Shown one piece after another: positions 41,919 to 51,182 of a stretch of 64,000 nucleotides of DNA. The notes beneath the pieces were generated by a model that did not search any database, had not been told where the DNA came from, and saw nothing but the letters and a program-made list of their open reading frames with translations. The DNA comes from an uncultured bacterium (GTDB taxonomy: Bacteria > Desulfobacterota > Desulfovibrionia > Desulfovibrionales > Desulfovibrionaceae): positions 33,279 through 97,278 of the forward strand of contig CAJMLK010000001.1 in the NCBI GenBank assembly GCA_905214305.1, in the 5' to 3' direction. How positions within the stretch are numbered: the first letter of the stretch is position 1; each line of letters opens with the position of its first letter. The translations under genes and the position numbers were made by a program.

Positions 41919-42446
41919 ATGGCTGATTCCTGGATTCATATGGGTACGCTTGCGCGGCCCCACGGCATTAAAGGGGAGATCTGCATCGACTGGCATGCGG
42001 ACTCCCCCTTGCTTTTGACAACCCCGCTCTGGCTTCAGGCGGGCGATGGCGAACCACGTCGCGTGCGTCAGGTGGCTGTGCGCAGCCACAAGGGGCGTCC
42101 GCTGCTTACGCTTGAAGGCGTGGCTGACCGCAATGCCGTTGAAGGGCTGCGCGGTTGCAAACTGCTGACCAAACGCGAGGCCCTGCCCGAACCGGAAGAC
42201 GATGAAGTCTATCTGGAAGACCTGCTGGGCGGCGATGTTTTTTTACCGGACGGAAAACGCCTGGGCAGACTGGACCACTTTGAGTATCCAGCCGGGCTTG
42301 AGGTCTGGGTGATCATGACCGATGACGACCGCGAGGTGCTTTTTCCGGCACGGCCCGAATTTATTGCGGGCTTTGATCTGGAAGGCCCGGCTGTCATTAT
42401 TGATCCGCCAGAGGGTCTGCTGGATATTTATCTTTCAGAAAAATAA
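41919..42446 (+). CDS. rimM: 16S rRNA processing protein RimM
   Basis: A 175-residue ribosome maturation factor that binds S19 and assists 30S head assembly. LARPHGIKGEICI is the N-terminal signature, and EVYLEDLLGGDVFLPDG and LFPARPEFI the PRC-barrel part. The usual next gene, trmD, is not here but at 55.1 kb on the other strand. A terminator follows. Confidence 0.95.
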   Translation: MADSWIHMGTLARPHGIKGEICIDWHADSPLLLTTPLWLQAGDGEPRRVRQVAVRSHKGRPLLTLEGVADRNAVEGLRGCKLLTKREALPEPEDDEVYLEDLLGGDVFLPDGKRLGRLDHFEYPAGLEVWVIMTDDDREVLFPARPEFIAGFDLEGPAVIIDPPEGLLDIYLSEK

Positions 42447-42475
42447 CCCGCCTGGTGCGGTATTTTGTAACTACG

Positions 42476-42496
42476 AACCCGCGCAAGCGGGTTTTT
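42476..42496 (+). terminator. Terminator after rimM
   Basis: AACCCGC-GCAA-GCGGGTT with a T run, 30 bases after the rimM stop. It closes the ffh-rpsP-khpA-rimM transcript. Confidence 0.75.
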
Positions 42497-42584
42497 CATT
42501 TATGGGCATTTGCTGTTCAATCTTGCCATGCGGTGGGCGCGCCTTATATTTACCTGATGTCATTTGCCCAATCAGAGGACGACC

Positions 42585-43541
42585 ATGCCAGAACTGCCGG
42601 AAGTAGAGACTGTTGCCCGCACCCTGCGGCCCCATGTGCAGGGCAGCATCATTGCTGATGCACATGTTTTGCGCGCCACGAGCCTTCATCCCCTGAGCCT
42701 GCCCTTGCAGCGGCTGCGGGGATGCCGCATTGCCGATGTGGCGCGCCGTGGCAAGCTGCTTTTGCTGCTGCTTGACCCGGAAAAAGCGGAAGATGCCGAG
42801 GTGCGCGGCATGAAAGACCTGCGGCTGGCCGTGCATTTGCGCATGACGGGCCGCCTCATGACGTATGCGGCAAAAACCGCTCCCGGCACGCATACGCGCT
42901 GCATTTTTGATCTGACAGCACTGCCTGTGGGCGCTCTTGCGGCTGCACAGGGGCAGGCCGCAGAAGAACACGGGCCAGTTGCCGCTGCGGCAGGCATGCC
43001 CGCGTCCCATGCCTGTTCGCCCACCGACGGGCGCCGCCTGTTTTTCGACGACGTGCGCGCTTTCGGAACCCTGCTGGCAGGCACGCCGGAAGTGTTTGCC
43101 CGCTGGCCGTTCTGGCGTGATCTTGGCCCAGAGCCTCTGGAGATGACCGAAGCGGCCTTTGCGGAACGCATTGCGCAGAAACGCTCTGCCATCAAGGCCG
43201 TGCTGCTGGATCAGAAAGTTCTGGCCGGGGTCGGCAATATCTATGCGGACGAAAGCCTGTTCGCCGCAGGCATTGACCCGCGCCGGAAAGCCTCGGAGCT
43301 TACGCGGGCGGAAGCCCTCCGCCTTTTGCACTGCCTGCGGGACGTGCTTTTGCTGTCCATATCCCAGTGCGGCAGTTCCATTCGCGACTACAGGGACGCC
43401 GACGGCAATGTGGGAGCCTTTCAGAACTCCTTTGCGGTGTATGGGCGCGGCGGGCAAAAATGTAAAAGCTGCGCAGGGTCTCTTGAAAAGGCCAGGGTGG
43501 CAGGGCGTGGCACGGTATTTTGCCCACGTTGCCAGCGTTAA
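42585..43541 (+). CDS. mutM: Formamidopyrimidine-DNA glycosylase
   Basis: Removes 8-oxoguanine and ring-opened purines and nicks the strand. The N-terminus MPELPEVETVARTLRPH supplies the catalytic Pro and Glu; VGNIYADESLFAAGIDP is the H2TH motif; CKSCAGSLEKARVAGRGTVFC with PRC is the C-terminal zinc finger. At 318 residues it is about 45 longer than usual because of an Ala-rich insert at about 113-150. GAGGAC precedes the ATG. It is separated from rimM by a terminator and stands alone. Confidence 0.95.
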   Translation: MPELPEVETVARTLRPHVQGSIIADAHVLRATSLHPLSLPLQRLRGCRIADVARRGKLLLLLLDPEKAEDAEVRGMKDLRLAVHLRMTGRLMTYAAKTAPGTHTRCIFDLTALPVGALAAAQGQAAEEHGPVAAAAGMPASHACSPTDGRRLFFDDVRAFGTLLAGTPEVFARWPFWRDLGPEPLEMTEAAFAERIAQKRSAIKAVLLDQKVLAGVGNIYADESLFAAGIDPRRKASELTRAEALRLLHCLRDVLLLSISQCGSSIRDYRDADGNVGAFQNSFAVYGRGGQKCKSCAGSLEKARVAGRGTVFCPRCQR

Positions 43542-43642
43542 GGCATTGCAGCAGTGAAATGCCTTAACGGCTGCGCTCCGGCCCGTGCGCTCCGGCCCTT
43601 GCGCTCCGGCAGTACCCCGCCTGTTCCGGCAGAAAGAGCCGA

Positions 43643-44293
43643 TCAGGCGCGGGCCATGTTCATGCCCAGCTCAAAGGCCTTTTGACAGTCTTGCGGAAAA
43701 ACCTCTTGCCTGCGTTTCAGTTTGGCTTCTTCAGAAAAGCATTCCACCTTGTACTTGCTGTAGTCCGTGAACTGGTAGGTATCGTTGACGTAGAGCACGG
43801 CGGGCGGGGTCAGCATCCTGCCCGTAAAAGACTCCATGCCGCCAAGGTGTTCGGGGTAGTGCATCTCGTGCATGAAGCTTTCAGTAACGTTCATGGTATA
43901 GATAAAGGCCGTCTTCATCTTTTTGGGAGCGATGGAAGAATATTCGGCGTCATACACAAGACAGGGGAAAAGAAAACGCTCGAAAAATGACCGCATTTCT
44001 CCTGTGATGCCCTTGAAATAGACGGGCGAGCCAAAAATGATGCCGTCCGCCAGAGCGAGTTTTTCCAGCACCGGAGCCAGCTCGTCGCGCACGGCGCACC
44101 GGCCGTACGATTTGCCGCCAAGCCGCTTGCACTCGAAACAGCTTATGCAGCCCTTGTAATTGTAGTCATAGAGATGCAGCATTTCTGTCTGTGCTTCGGG
44201 ACAGGCAGCGGCCACGCCTTCAAGTGCCTTGGCAAGCACCGTGGCTGTATTGCATTTTTTTCTGGGGCTTCCGTTAACAGCATAGAATTGCAT
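43643..44293 (-). CDS. NADPH-dependent FMN reductase/flavodoxin-like protein
   Basis: A 216-residue flavoprotein of the iron-sulfur-flavoprotein-like group: AVNGSPRKKCNTATVLAKAL is the FMN phosphate loop and IIFGSPVYFKGITGEMRSFFER the second flavin-binding stretch. GCISCFECKR holds a compact Cys motif (C-x2-C-x2-C), typical of relatives with a redox Cys pair or cluster. GGGGAAA upstream favours ATG 44293 over 44335. It is a single gene; electron donor and acceptor are unknown. Confidence 0.82.
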   Translation of the reverse strand: MQFYAVNGSPRKKCNTATVLAKALEGVAAACPEAQTEMLHLYDYNYKGCISCFECKRLGGKSYGRCAVRDELAPVLEKLALADGIIFGSPVYFKGITGEMRSFFERFLFPCLVYDAEYSSIAPKKMKTAFIYTMNVTESFMHEMHYPEHLGGMESFTGRMLTPPAVLYVNDTYQFTDYSKYKVECFSEEAKLKRRQEVFPQDCQKAFELGMNMARA

Positions 44294-44403
44294 AAATTTC
44301 CCCGTTAAAATGGTTGAAGTTGTCGCAGGCGCCATGTGTCATTGCAGGGATATGCGGGTCTGCACCATGCCGCGTGATCGCATTTTTTCTTTTTCTTGCT
44401 ACT

Positions 44404-44563
44404 GAAGCAATTTCTTTTGGAAGTTGCTCTGGCGGAGACGGGAGCAGACGCCCACCGCGCGGGCATAGTCTGTCTGCGCGGTTAACCGCCGTAAGCGAGC
44501 ATTTCAAGTGTTAAATGCTCTGGAAGCCTTGAAAACAGATATTCCCAGTGCGAAAATGCTCTG
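44404..44563 (+). repeat. Degenerate dispersed repeat copy
   Basis: Left hairpin (GCAATTTCTTTTGGAAGTTGC), central GCGCGGTTAACCGCCG, then CGAGCATTTCAAGTGTTAAA, shared with the hairpin-trio repeat, and finally a right half ending AAAATGCTCTGG. It seems to be a chimera of the two repeat types. Confidence 0.7.
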
Positions 44564-44588
44564 GTCGTCTGTTCCTGCCCCCTGTGCT

Positions 44589-47399
44589 TTAACGGTCCCG
44601 ACCGTTGTCCTGCACGCCGCCCGGCGCTATACGGTCTGCCCCGGCATTGCTTCGTTGTGTCTCAACGCGCGGCGATGCCACTGCGGGCATTCCGCTTTCA
44701 GCGCTCCCTGACAGACCGCTGCCCGGCCATGTGACGCTCACCTGACCGTCGCGCCCGGTGAACAGCAGGGGAATGCCCGCCTTGTCCAGCCATGCGCGTA
44801 CTTTTTTTCCGGGGTAGCCATAGCGGTTTTCAAAGCCGCAGGCGGCTATTGCCATGCGGGGCTGCACTGCCTTGTAAAAGTCCGCCAGATAACTGCTGTC
44901 CGAACCGTGGTGCGGCAGGACTAGAACCTCGGCGCGCACGTCCATGCCCTGATCCAGAATGTGCCGCAGGGAGCGGCGTTCGGCATCGCCGGGTATAAGA
45001 ACCAGTCCCCGCCCCTTGTGGGTCAGGCGCGCCACCAGCGAGGCGTTGTTTCCTGTCCACGGCGAACTTGCTTCCGTCAGGGCGCTGCGCGGCGGATGCA
45101 GTATTTCCAGTTGCAACTGCTGGGACGGATCGCCCAGTTGCAGCACATCACCCTGTGCCAGCGGGTGTGCCCTGTGCAGGCGTCTGGTCTGCGCCCACAG
45201 GGCGCCCCAGCCGCTGTCGCCGCGTCCGTCCTGACCGTTGTCGAAAAGGGCGCTCACCCTGAAATGTCCAAGAATATGCACAAGCCCACCCATGTGGTCG
45301 AGGTCGGGGTGGCTGTTGAGCACCGCCGCAAGGCGGGGCGCATCATTATAAAGCAAGACAGGAGCCACCAGTGCCTTGCCGGGATCAAAGCGCGGTGAGG
45401 CGCTGCCACCGCCGTCCAGCAGCAGGCGCATATGTCCCGGCAGACGCAGGGCCACAGCCTGACTTTGCCCCACATCCAGCACATCCAGCCGTATTTCCGG
45501 TGAAAGACGCTGCTCCACACGCAGCAGCGGGCCTGCCAGCAATAATGCACCACCGGCCAGCAGCAGGCGCGCGGCACTTCGGGGCAAGGTTTCTCGTCCG
45601 GCTTTGAATGCCAGGGCCGCAAGCAGAGCCGCAAAGGCGGGCAGGGCCGTCCAGTGCGGGCGCAGCATGGCTGGAGCGGCCAGCAGGTCGTTTTCGGCCA
45701 GCCAGCCCAGAGAATCCACCAGCCATTGGCAGGGCAGGGCGGCCACATCCAGAATCAGACGCGCCAGCGTTTCCAGCCCGATGGCCGAGCATAGCAGCCC
45801 CAGTACGGCAGAGGGCAGCACGACCAGATCGGCCACGGGCAGCCACGCCACATTGAGGGGAAACCAGAAGCCCGCATTGCCGAAAAGCAGCATGTTGAGC
45901 GGCAGCAGGGCTATCTGTATGAAAAGCGAAACAAGAAAAATGCGCATGAGCGCGCGGCCCCATGCGGCAGCACGTCCGGCGTGTTCCTGCACGTCGTGCG
46001 CTGGCGCGGGAATGATGCGCCGCAGCCACGGCAGGCTCAGACCGATGGCGGCCACACACAGGGCCGAAAGTTGCAGGCCCGTATCAAGCACGCTCAGCGG
46101 GGCGGACACCGTGATGCAAAGGAGCGCCGCGCACAGTGCGTCCAGAGTTGTGCGCGGGCGACCGGCAGCCATCCACAGGGCAGCCACAAGCATCATGACT
46201 GTGGCGCGCAGCAGGGACGCCGGGGCGTTGCCCAGCCACAGATAGCCCAGAGCGGGCGGCAGTGAGGCCAGCATGACCCACAGGATTTTGGGGCGGCGCA
46301 GATAGATGCCCGGCCGCAGCCGTGACACTGCCAGCACGCAGAACAGGCCGATCATGCCCGCAACCACAAGATGCTGGCCCGAAAGGGCCAGACTGTGCAC
46401 CAGAGTGGCAGCGGCAAAATTGTTCAGGGTGGCCTGATCAAGGTACTGCCTGTCGCCAAAGAGCAGGGCCAGCACAATGGCCTTGCCCTGACTCAGACGT
46501 TCCTGACCGGATTGCGCGGCCGTGCCGGGCTGCACCTTGTGGCCAGGTTGCACGTTAACATCAGATGCGGCCTGCCCGTCGGGAGACGTTTCTGTTTGTC
46601 CGGGAGCCTTTTCTGGCTGACCGGGGGCAGCATCGCGGGCTGTGGCCGCCGCTGGTTCACTGTTTTCAGTTGTCAGCAGCGATCCGGCGGGCGGTGCAGG
46701 AGGCAGCAGCGCCGCCAGAAATTTTTCTCGCAGGGACTCGCGCCAGCGGGCAGAGCGTCCGCCTTCGCCAGAAACGCGCGGATCGCCGCGCTCCCCCAGA
46801 GACCACAGACGCCAGCGCACGTCCTGTGCGGCCCACCACAGGTCCCAGGCAGATTGTCCCTCATTGGCAAAACCCTGCATGGGCATGGGGCGGCGGCCCA
46901 GACACAGGGTCTGGCCGGGCAGGGGGCGCAGTGTGGGCTGGTCCCAGGTAAGGGCCACAAGGCCGGGCAAAGTCGTGGCAGAAAGGGCGTGGCTGTCCGC
47001 GCCGTGCGGCGTGGTGTCCGGCACGGTTGCGGCTTCGGGGGCCATGTGGGACAGGATCAGGCGCAGGCGCTGGTCTGGCAGGCCCTGACTGTCGGTTACC
47101 GTGCCGCAAACGCGGATGTCTTTGGGGGCTTCAGCCAGCCAGAGGGGCGGCGCATGCAGGGCAGGCTCGTGATTCCAGGGGCTGCCGTACAGCTGCCACC
47201 GCGCTGTGAACAGCCCGGCCAGCGCAAGAAAAATGCAGAACGCCATGCGCCACGCCTTCCACAGGCGGCTGTCTGCAAGAACAAGCAGCGCAAGGCACAG
47301 CAGGGACTGCCAGGGCCATACGGCTGCGGCTATGCCGCCTGTCCAGAAGCAAAGGCAGAGCTGCCATAAAAGCGGGGCTTGCAGTGGTGGATGGCGCAT
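44589..47399 (-). CDS. comEC: DNA internalization-related competence protein ComEC/Rec2
   Basis: A 936-residue membrane protein that forms the channel for single-stranded DNA uptake. The N-terminal DUF4131 part is followed by the competence domain (GKAIVLALLFGDRQYLDQ; LVHSLALSGQHL about 335-346; about ten membrane helices) and a C-terminal metallo-beta-lactamase-like domain (LDVLDVGQSQAVALRLPG; SHPDLDHMGGLVH; LVLPHHGSDSSYL). A Pro/Gly/Gln-rich 60-residue linker near 240-300 makes it longer than most. It suggests potential for transformation, although no pilus genes are in view. Confidence 0.92.
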   Translation of the reverse strand: MRHPPLQAPLLWQLCLCFWTGGIAAAVWPWQSLLCLALLVLADSRLWKAWRMAFCIFLALAGLFTARWQLYGSPWNHEPALHAPPLWLAEAPKDIRVCGTVTDSQGLPDQRLRLILSHMAPEAATVPDTTPHGADSHALSATTLPGLVALTWDQPTLRPLPGQTLCLGRRPMPMQGFANEGQSAWDLWWAAQDVRWRLWSLGERGDPRVSGEGGRSARWRESLREKFLAALLPPAPPAGSLLTTENSEPAAATARDAAPGQPEKAPGQTETSPDGQAASDVNVQPGHKVQPGTAAQSGQERLSQGKAIVLALLFGDRQYLDQATLNNFAAATLVHSLALSGQHLVVAGMIGLFCVLAVSRLRPGIYLRRPKILWVMLASLPPALGYLWLGNAPASLLRATVMMLVAALWMAAGRPRTTLDALCAALLCITVSAPLSVLDTGLQLSALCVAAIGLSLPWLRRIIPAPAHDVQEHAGRAAAWGRALMRIFLVSLFIQIALLPLNMLLFGNAGFWFPLNVAWLPVADLVVLPSAVLGLLCSAIGLETLARLILDVAALPCQWLVDSLGWLAENDLLAAPAMLRPHWTALPAFAALLAALAFKAGRETLPRSAARLLLAGGALLLAGPLLRVEQRLSPEIRLDVLDVGQSQAVALRLPGHMRLLLDGGGSASPRFDPGKALVAPVLLYNDAPRLAAVLNSHPDLDHMGGLVHILGHFRVSALFDNGQDGRGDSGWGALWAQTRRLHRAHPLAQGDVLQLGDPSQQLQLEILHPPRSALTEASSPWTGNNASLVARLTHKGRGLVLIPGDAERRSLRHILDQGMDVRAEVLVLPHHGSDSSYLADFYKAVQPRMAIAACGFENRYGYPGKKVRAWLDKAGIPLLFTGRDGQVSVTWPGSGLSGSAESGMPAVASPRVETQRSNAGADRIAPGGVQDNGRDR

Positions 47400-47465
47400 G
47401 CTTTTGCCTGCCGGGCAGTTTTACGGTGAAACTGCTCCAAAATGCGGCCCGGCGGTACGAATATC

Positions 47466-47615
47466 CAGAGCAATTTTTCTTTGAAACTGCTCTGGCGGCT
47501 GCATGAGCAGTCGCCCGCCGCAAAGATGCAAGCACAGCTTGTCTGCGCGGTTAAACGCCGGAGCGGGCGTCCTCGAAGCATTGAGAACAGATATTCTCAA
47601 TGCGAAAATGCTCTA
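47466..47615 (+). repeat. Complete 150-bp dispersed repeat, second full copy
   Basis: Same length and layout as 10692-10841: left hairpin AGAGCAATTT/GAAACTGCTCT, GGCGGCTGCATGAGCAGTCG, central GCGCGGTTAAACGCCGG, and right hairpin GCATTGAGAA/TTCTCAATGC, ending ATGCTCTA. The right stem differs from the first copy on both arms together. Confidence 0.85.
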
Positions 47616-47699
47616 CTTGTGCCGCTATGGCGGGCTGTGCCGCCATGCCGGGTCAGCCATGCCGGGTCAGGCATGGGTGGGCGCGGTCATAGAGGGCGC

Positions 47700-48155
47700 T
47701 TATGACAGTTCGCGGGCCAGATCGCGCTCTTCGGCCCGGCGTTTCAGGCTTTCGCGATGGTCGTGCAGCTTTTTGCCGCGGCCCACGGCGATCTCCACCT
47801 TGACTTTGCCGCGCTTGAGGTACAGGCGCACGGGAACAACGGTAAGACCCTTCTGGGCCACCATGCCCGCCAACTTGGCGATTTCGCGCTGGTGCAGCAG
47901 CAGCTTGCGCGCGCGCTCCGGCTCCTGCGGGGCATATCCCGCATTGGAATAGGGGGCTATGTGCAACGACACCAGCCAGGCTTCGCCCCGGCGGAAGTCC
48001 ACATAACTGTCGACGAAGTTGACCTTGCCCGCGCGTATGCTTTTGACTTCGGGACCGGTAAGAACAATCCCCGCCTCGGTGAACTCCGAAAGTTCATAGA
48101 GGTGGCGGGCCTTTTTATTGACGGCGATGGTGGAAGGAGATGTTTTCTGGCTCAT
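47700..48155 (-). CDS. smpB: SsrA-binding protein SmpB
   Basis: A 151-residue partner of tmRNA in trans-translation. NKKARHLYELSEFTEAGIVL, GPEVKSIRAGKVNFVDSY and the C-terminal GKKLHDHRESLKRR are standard. ATG overlaps the ptsI stop by four bases. The tmRNA gene itself is not in the window. Confidence 0.97.
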   Translation of the reverse strand: MSQKTSPSTIAVNKKARHLYELSEFTEAGIVLTGPEVKSIRAGKVNFVDSYVDFRRGEAWLVSLHIAPYSNAGYAPQEPERARKLLLHQREIAKLAGMVAQKGLTVVPVRLYLKRGKVKVEIAVGRGKKLHDHRESLKRRAEERDLARELS

Positions 48156-49924
48156 GGCTGGCTGTGGGTCAAAAGGCTTGTGGTATGAAAGGCCAGCTCC
48201 GGTCCCAGGGTCTGGTGCAGGGTTTCCCGCACCATACGGCGGGAAGCGGCCACGTCTGTGCTCATGAGCACACTGTGGGCCAGTTCCATGCAGGTTTCGG
48301 ACTTGAGCTGGCGGATAAGGTGTTTCAGGCCCGGCACAAAGCGCGGCGCGGCAGAGATGGTGTCCACCCCCATGCCGAGCAGCAGGGCCATGCCCAACGG
48401 GTCGGAGGCAAGCTCGCCGCAGACCGAAACGCCTATGCCCTCACGATGGGCGGCATCAATAATATGCTTGAGCGAGCGCACCACGGCAGGGTGCAGCGGC
48501 TCGTTGAGGTAGGCCACATGATGGTTGTTGCGGTCTATCCCCATTATATAGTGGATAAGATCGTTGGTTCCTATGCTGAAAAAATCGCACTCTCTGGCAA
48601 GCGCATCGCAGATGAGAGCCGCGGCCGGGGTTTCTATCATGACACCCAGCGGCAGGGGGGGCGCGTGCGGCAGATCGCGGGCCGTCAGTTCCTGATGCAG
48701 TTCCTGCATGATGCCGCGCACCTGCTGCACCTCGTCCAGACCGGAAACCATCGGCAGCATGATAGCCACGTTGCCCTGAACTCCCGCCCGCATGAGCGCC
48801 CGCAACTGCGTGCGAAACAGGCCCTGATGGCGCAGGCAAAAACGTATGCCGCGCAGGCCAAGGGCCGGGTTTGGCTCCTTAAGGGCCGCCTGTGCATGCA
48901 GCATCTTGTCCGCACCCACGTCCAGCGTGCGAAAAACCACGCGCTCCGGCGCGATTTTTTGCGCCACGGCGGCGTATTCTGCCAGCAGTTCCTCCTCGTC
49001 GGGCAAGCGGCCCTTGAGGTAGGCAAATTCTGTGCGGTACAGGCCCACGCCGTCAGCTCCGCTGAGGGGCGCTGCGGCCAGTTCGTCGCTGCTTTCCAGA
49101 TTGGCCTGCACCACCACGCGCACACCGTCGCACATTTCTGCGGGCCAGCGGGCGGTTTGCAGGGTCAGCTCTTCCCAGGCCATGTATTCATGGCGGCGGC
49201 TTTCGTAGCGGGCCAGATCGGCTTCGTCCGGGTCCAGCAGTACGCAGCCGCCAAGGCCGTCCACGATGACCTGCTCGTCTTCCCGGGCTACGGCCACAAG
49301 GCCGGTAACCCCCGCCAGACAGGGAATATGCAGGCTGCGTGAAAGGATGGCCGTATGCGAAGTGGGGCCGCCCTCTGTGGTCAGGATGCCCAGCACGCAG
49401 TCGAGGTTAAGCTCCATCACATCCGCAGGGGAAAGGTCTTCAGCCACCAGAACACCGGGGTCGGCGGCTTCCGGGGCGTCGGCCGGTCCTGTAGCAAGAT
49501 GCTTGCGCAGGCGCAGGCCCACGGCGCGGATATCTTGAGCACGGTCGCGCAGATAGGGATCATCCATGCCCCTGAAGAGAGCGCACAGCTCTTCCACCGT
49601 GAGGCGCAAGGCCCAGGGGGCGGCAATGCGTTTGTGCTCTATGCGCGACAGGGCGGCGTTGAGCAGTTTGGCATCACGGGCCATTTCCATTTGTGCGGCA
49701 ATGACGTCACGGTATTCGGCCAGGTCTTCCGGCACATTGTCCATTGTGGTCTGCAGCGAGGCGCGCACGCTTGCAGCCGCGGTGCGCAGCGCTTCCTGCT
49801 CGGCAGGGATTTCGGCGGGCGTGATGTGCCGCTCTTCATCCTGCCGCAGCTTGTGCATGAAGCGCGCCCGGCCAATGGCAATGCCGGGAGAAACGGGAGT
49901 GCCGAAAAGTACCGCGCGGGCCAT
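48152..49924 (-). CDS. ptsI: Phosphoenolpyruvate-protein phosphotransferase (PTS Enzyme I)
   Basis: Transfers phosphate from PEP to HPr. The 590-residue protein has the N-terminal HPr-binding and phosphohistidine domain (active His in GGPTSHTAILSRS, about 190) and a PEP-binding barrel (GADGVGLYRTEFAYL, VFRTLDVGADK, FFSIGTNDLIHYIMGIDRNN, SVCGELASD with the catalytic Cys). ATG 49924 follows the HPr stop by one base. Together with HPr and an EIID-like gene it forms a small PTS locus. Confidence 0.95.
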   Translation of the reverse strand: MARAVLFGTPVSPGIAIGRARFMHKLRQDEERHITPAEIPAEQEALRTAAASVRASLQTTMDNVPEDLAEYRDVIAAQMEMARDAKLLNAALSRIEHKRIAAPWALRLTVEELCALFRGMDDPYLRDRAQDIRAVGLRLRKHLATGPADAPEAADPGVLVAEDLSPADVMELNLDCVLGILTTEGGPTSHTAILSRSLHIPCLAGVTGLVAVAREDEQVIVDGLGGCVLLDPDEADLARYESRRHEYMAWEELTLQTARWPAEMCDGVRVVVQANLESSDELAAAPLSGADGVGLYRTEFAYLKGRLPDEEELLAEYAAVAQKIAPERVVFRTLDVGADKMLHAQAALKEPNPALGLRGIRFCLRHQGLFRTQLRALMRAGVQGNVAIMLPMVSGLDEVQQVRGIMQELHQELTARDLPHAPPLPLGVMIETPAAALICDALARECDFFSIGTNDLIHYIMGIDRNNHHVAYLNEPLHPAVVRSLKHIIDAAHREGIGVSVCGELASDPLGMALLLGMGVDTISAAPRFVPGLKHLIRQLKSETCMELAHSVLMSTDVAASRRMVRETLHQTLGPELAFHTTSLLTHSQP

Positions 49925-49925
49925 G

Positions 49926-50216
49926 TCAGTCCTGCATGGTGTTAAGAAGGCGGGCCAGACCATAAAGGGCCTCGCGGGCGTCCTGCCCCTGCGCCAGAAG
50001 GGTCAGTTCCGCATTGGCGGGCTGGGCCAGAGAAAGAATATCAAGCATGCTTTTGGCGTCGACTTCGCCGGTATCGCTGATAAGCTGTATGGTTGAGTCA
50101 TAGCGCTGGGCTTCTTGCGCCAGCCGCGCCGCAGGGCGGGCATGCAGGCCGTTGCGCAGGCCCAGGCAAAGCTTTAATGACAGCCCTCGTGACGTTTCTT
50201 CTATAGTTTCTTCCAT
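49926..50216 (-). CDS. HPr-like phosphocarrier protein
   Basis: A 96-residue HPr. The phosphorylated His lies in LRNGLHARPAARL (about 26) and a regulatory-type serine in VDAKSMLDILSLA (about 57). About ten residues more than E. coli HPr at the N-terminus. GTGAGG upstream of ATG 50216. Sits between the EIID and EI genes. Confidence 0.92.
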   Translation of the reverse strand: MEETIEETSRGLSLKLCLGLRNGLHARPAARLAQEAQRYDSTIQLISDTGEVDAKSMLDILSLAQPANAELTLLAQGQDAREALYGLARLLNTMQD

Positions 50217-50326
50217 TTCCTCACCTTCTCGGACCATTGGGCCGGACGAGGTGTGTTGGTCGTGACGGCGCAGCACGGCGGCTTCGCCTGATGCAGTCTT
50301 TCGCCGTTTTGCCGGTCAGGCACATA

Positions 50327-51076
50327 CTACATACCTATCAGGTCAACGTCCATGAGAATAAGGGCTCCAAGGGTCATGGCCCACAGCAGAATGCGCGGCA
50401 GCCGCAGGCGGGCCACCATCCAGGAAGCTATAAGCACAGCAAGCGCCCCCAGAATGTAAACATCCCAGGGGAAGGGCTTGATGCGGCTCAGGGGCAGATG
50501 CCAGATCACCTGGGCTACCAGCACGGCATTGACCATCTTGAGCCTGTCCACCCAGTTGATGAGGTTGAGCCGTTTGAGGCGCACCAGCACGGGCATGCCG
50601 TGCCGCAGGCCGGAAAAAAAGCTGCCGGCCCTGAAAAGCAGCAGAACAAGAAAGAAAACTGCGGCTGCCACGCATGTCAGCACCGTATGGCCCGACAACA
50701 GCAGGCTTACGCTCAGCAGCGCCCACAACGGCAGCAGCGTGCCGCTGAAAAAAGAGTCCCCCAGAGCGGAAAGCGTGGTGGCAAGGGTTTCGCGTACCGA
50801 TGATACGGCAAGCTCGGGCAGGGCCCCTTTGGCGATCTCTTCTTCAAGGGAAAGCAGAATGCCTACAAAAAGCGGAATCATGAAGGGATGCGTATTGCTG
50901 TGTCCGCCATAGCGGGCAAAGGCGCGTGCGCGGGCCTCGCCTTCCGGGTAGAGCCAGCACAGGGCGGGACTGAGCACAAAGAGCAGACCGACCTGCTGCA
51001 TGCCTCTGGCCGTTGTACCCGCGTTGATGCAGCAGGTGCGGCTCAGGCAGGCAAGTGCGATGCGAGTGGGGTACAT
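50327..51076 (-). CDS. PTS mannose-family EIID-like membrane protein
   Basis: A 249-residue relative of mannose/fructose/sorbose PTS subunit IID: YGGHSNTHPFMIPLFVGILLS (close to the N-terminal signature, about 56-76), LGDSFFSGTLLPLWALLS, and several C-terminal membrane helices. EIID normally works with EIIA, EIIB and EIIC; none of those is adjacent, although HPr and EI follow directly. The rest may be elsewhere in the genome, or the protein may serve a regulatory PTS. Confidence 0.82.
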   Translation of the reverse strand: MYPTRIALACLSRTCCINAGTTARGMQQVGLLFVLSPALCWLYPEGEARARAFARYGGHSNTHPFMIPLFVGILLSLEEEIAKGALPELAVSSVRETLATTLSALGDSFFSGTLLPLWALLSVSLLLSGHTVLTCVAAAVFFLVLLLFRAGSFFSGLRHGMPVLVRLKRLNLINWVDRLKMVNAVLVAQVIWHLPLSRIKPFPWDVYILGALAVLIASWMVARLRLPRILLWAMTLGALILMDVDLIGM

Positions 51077-51182
51077 GTGGCAATCCTGCCCGCATGTTGC
51101 CCGGCGCGGGCGGGATGCCGCCGCGCCAGAGGCTGATGCCGCTGTTCACGGCATGTTCGCCGGTGTGACGGCCTTGCGGTAG

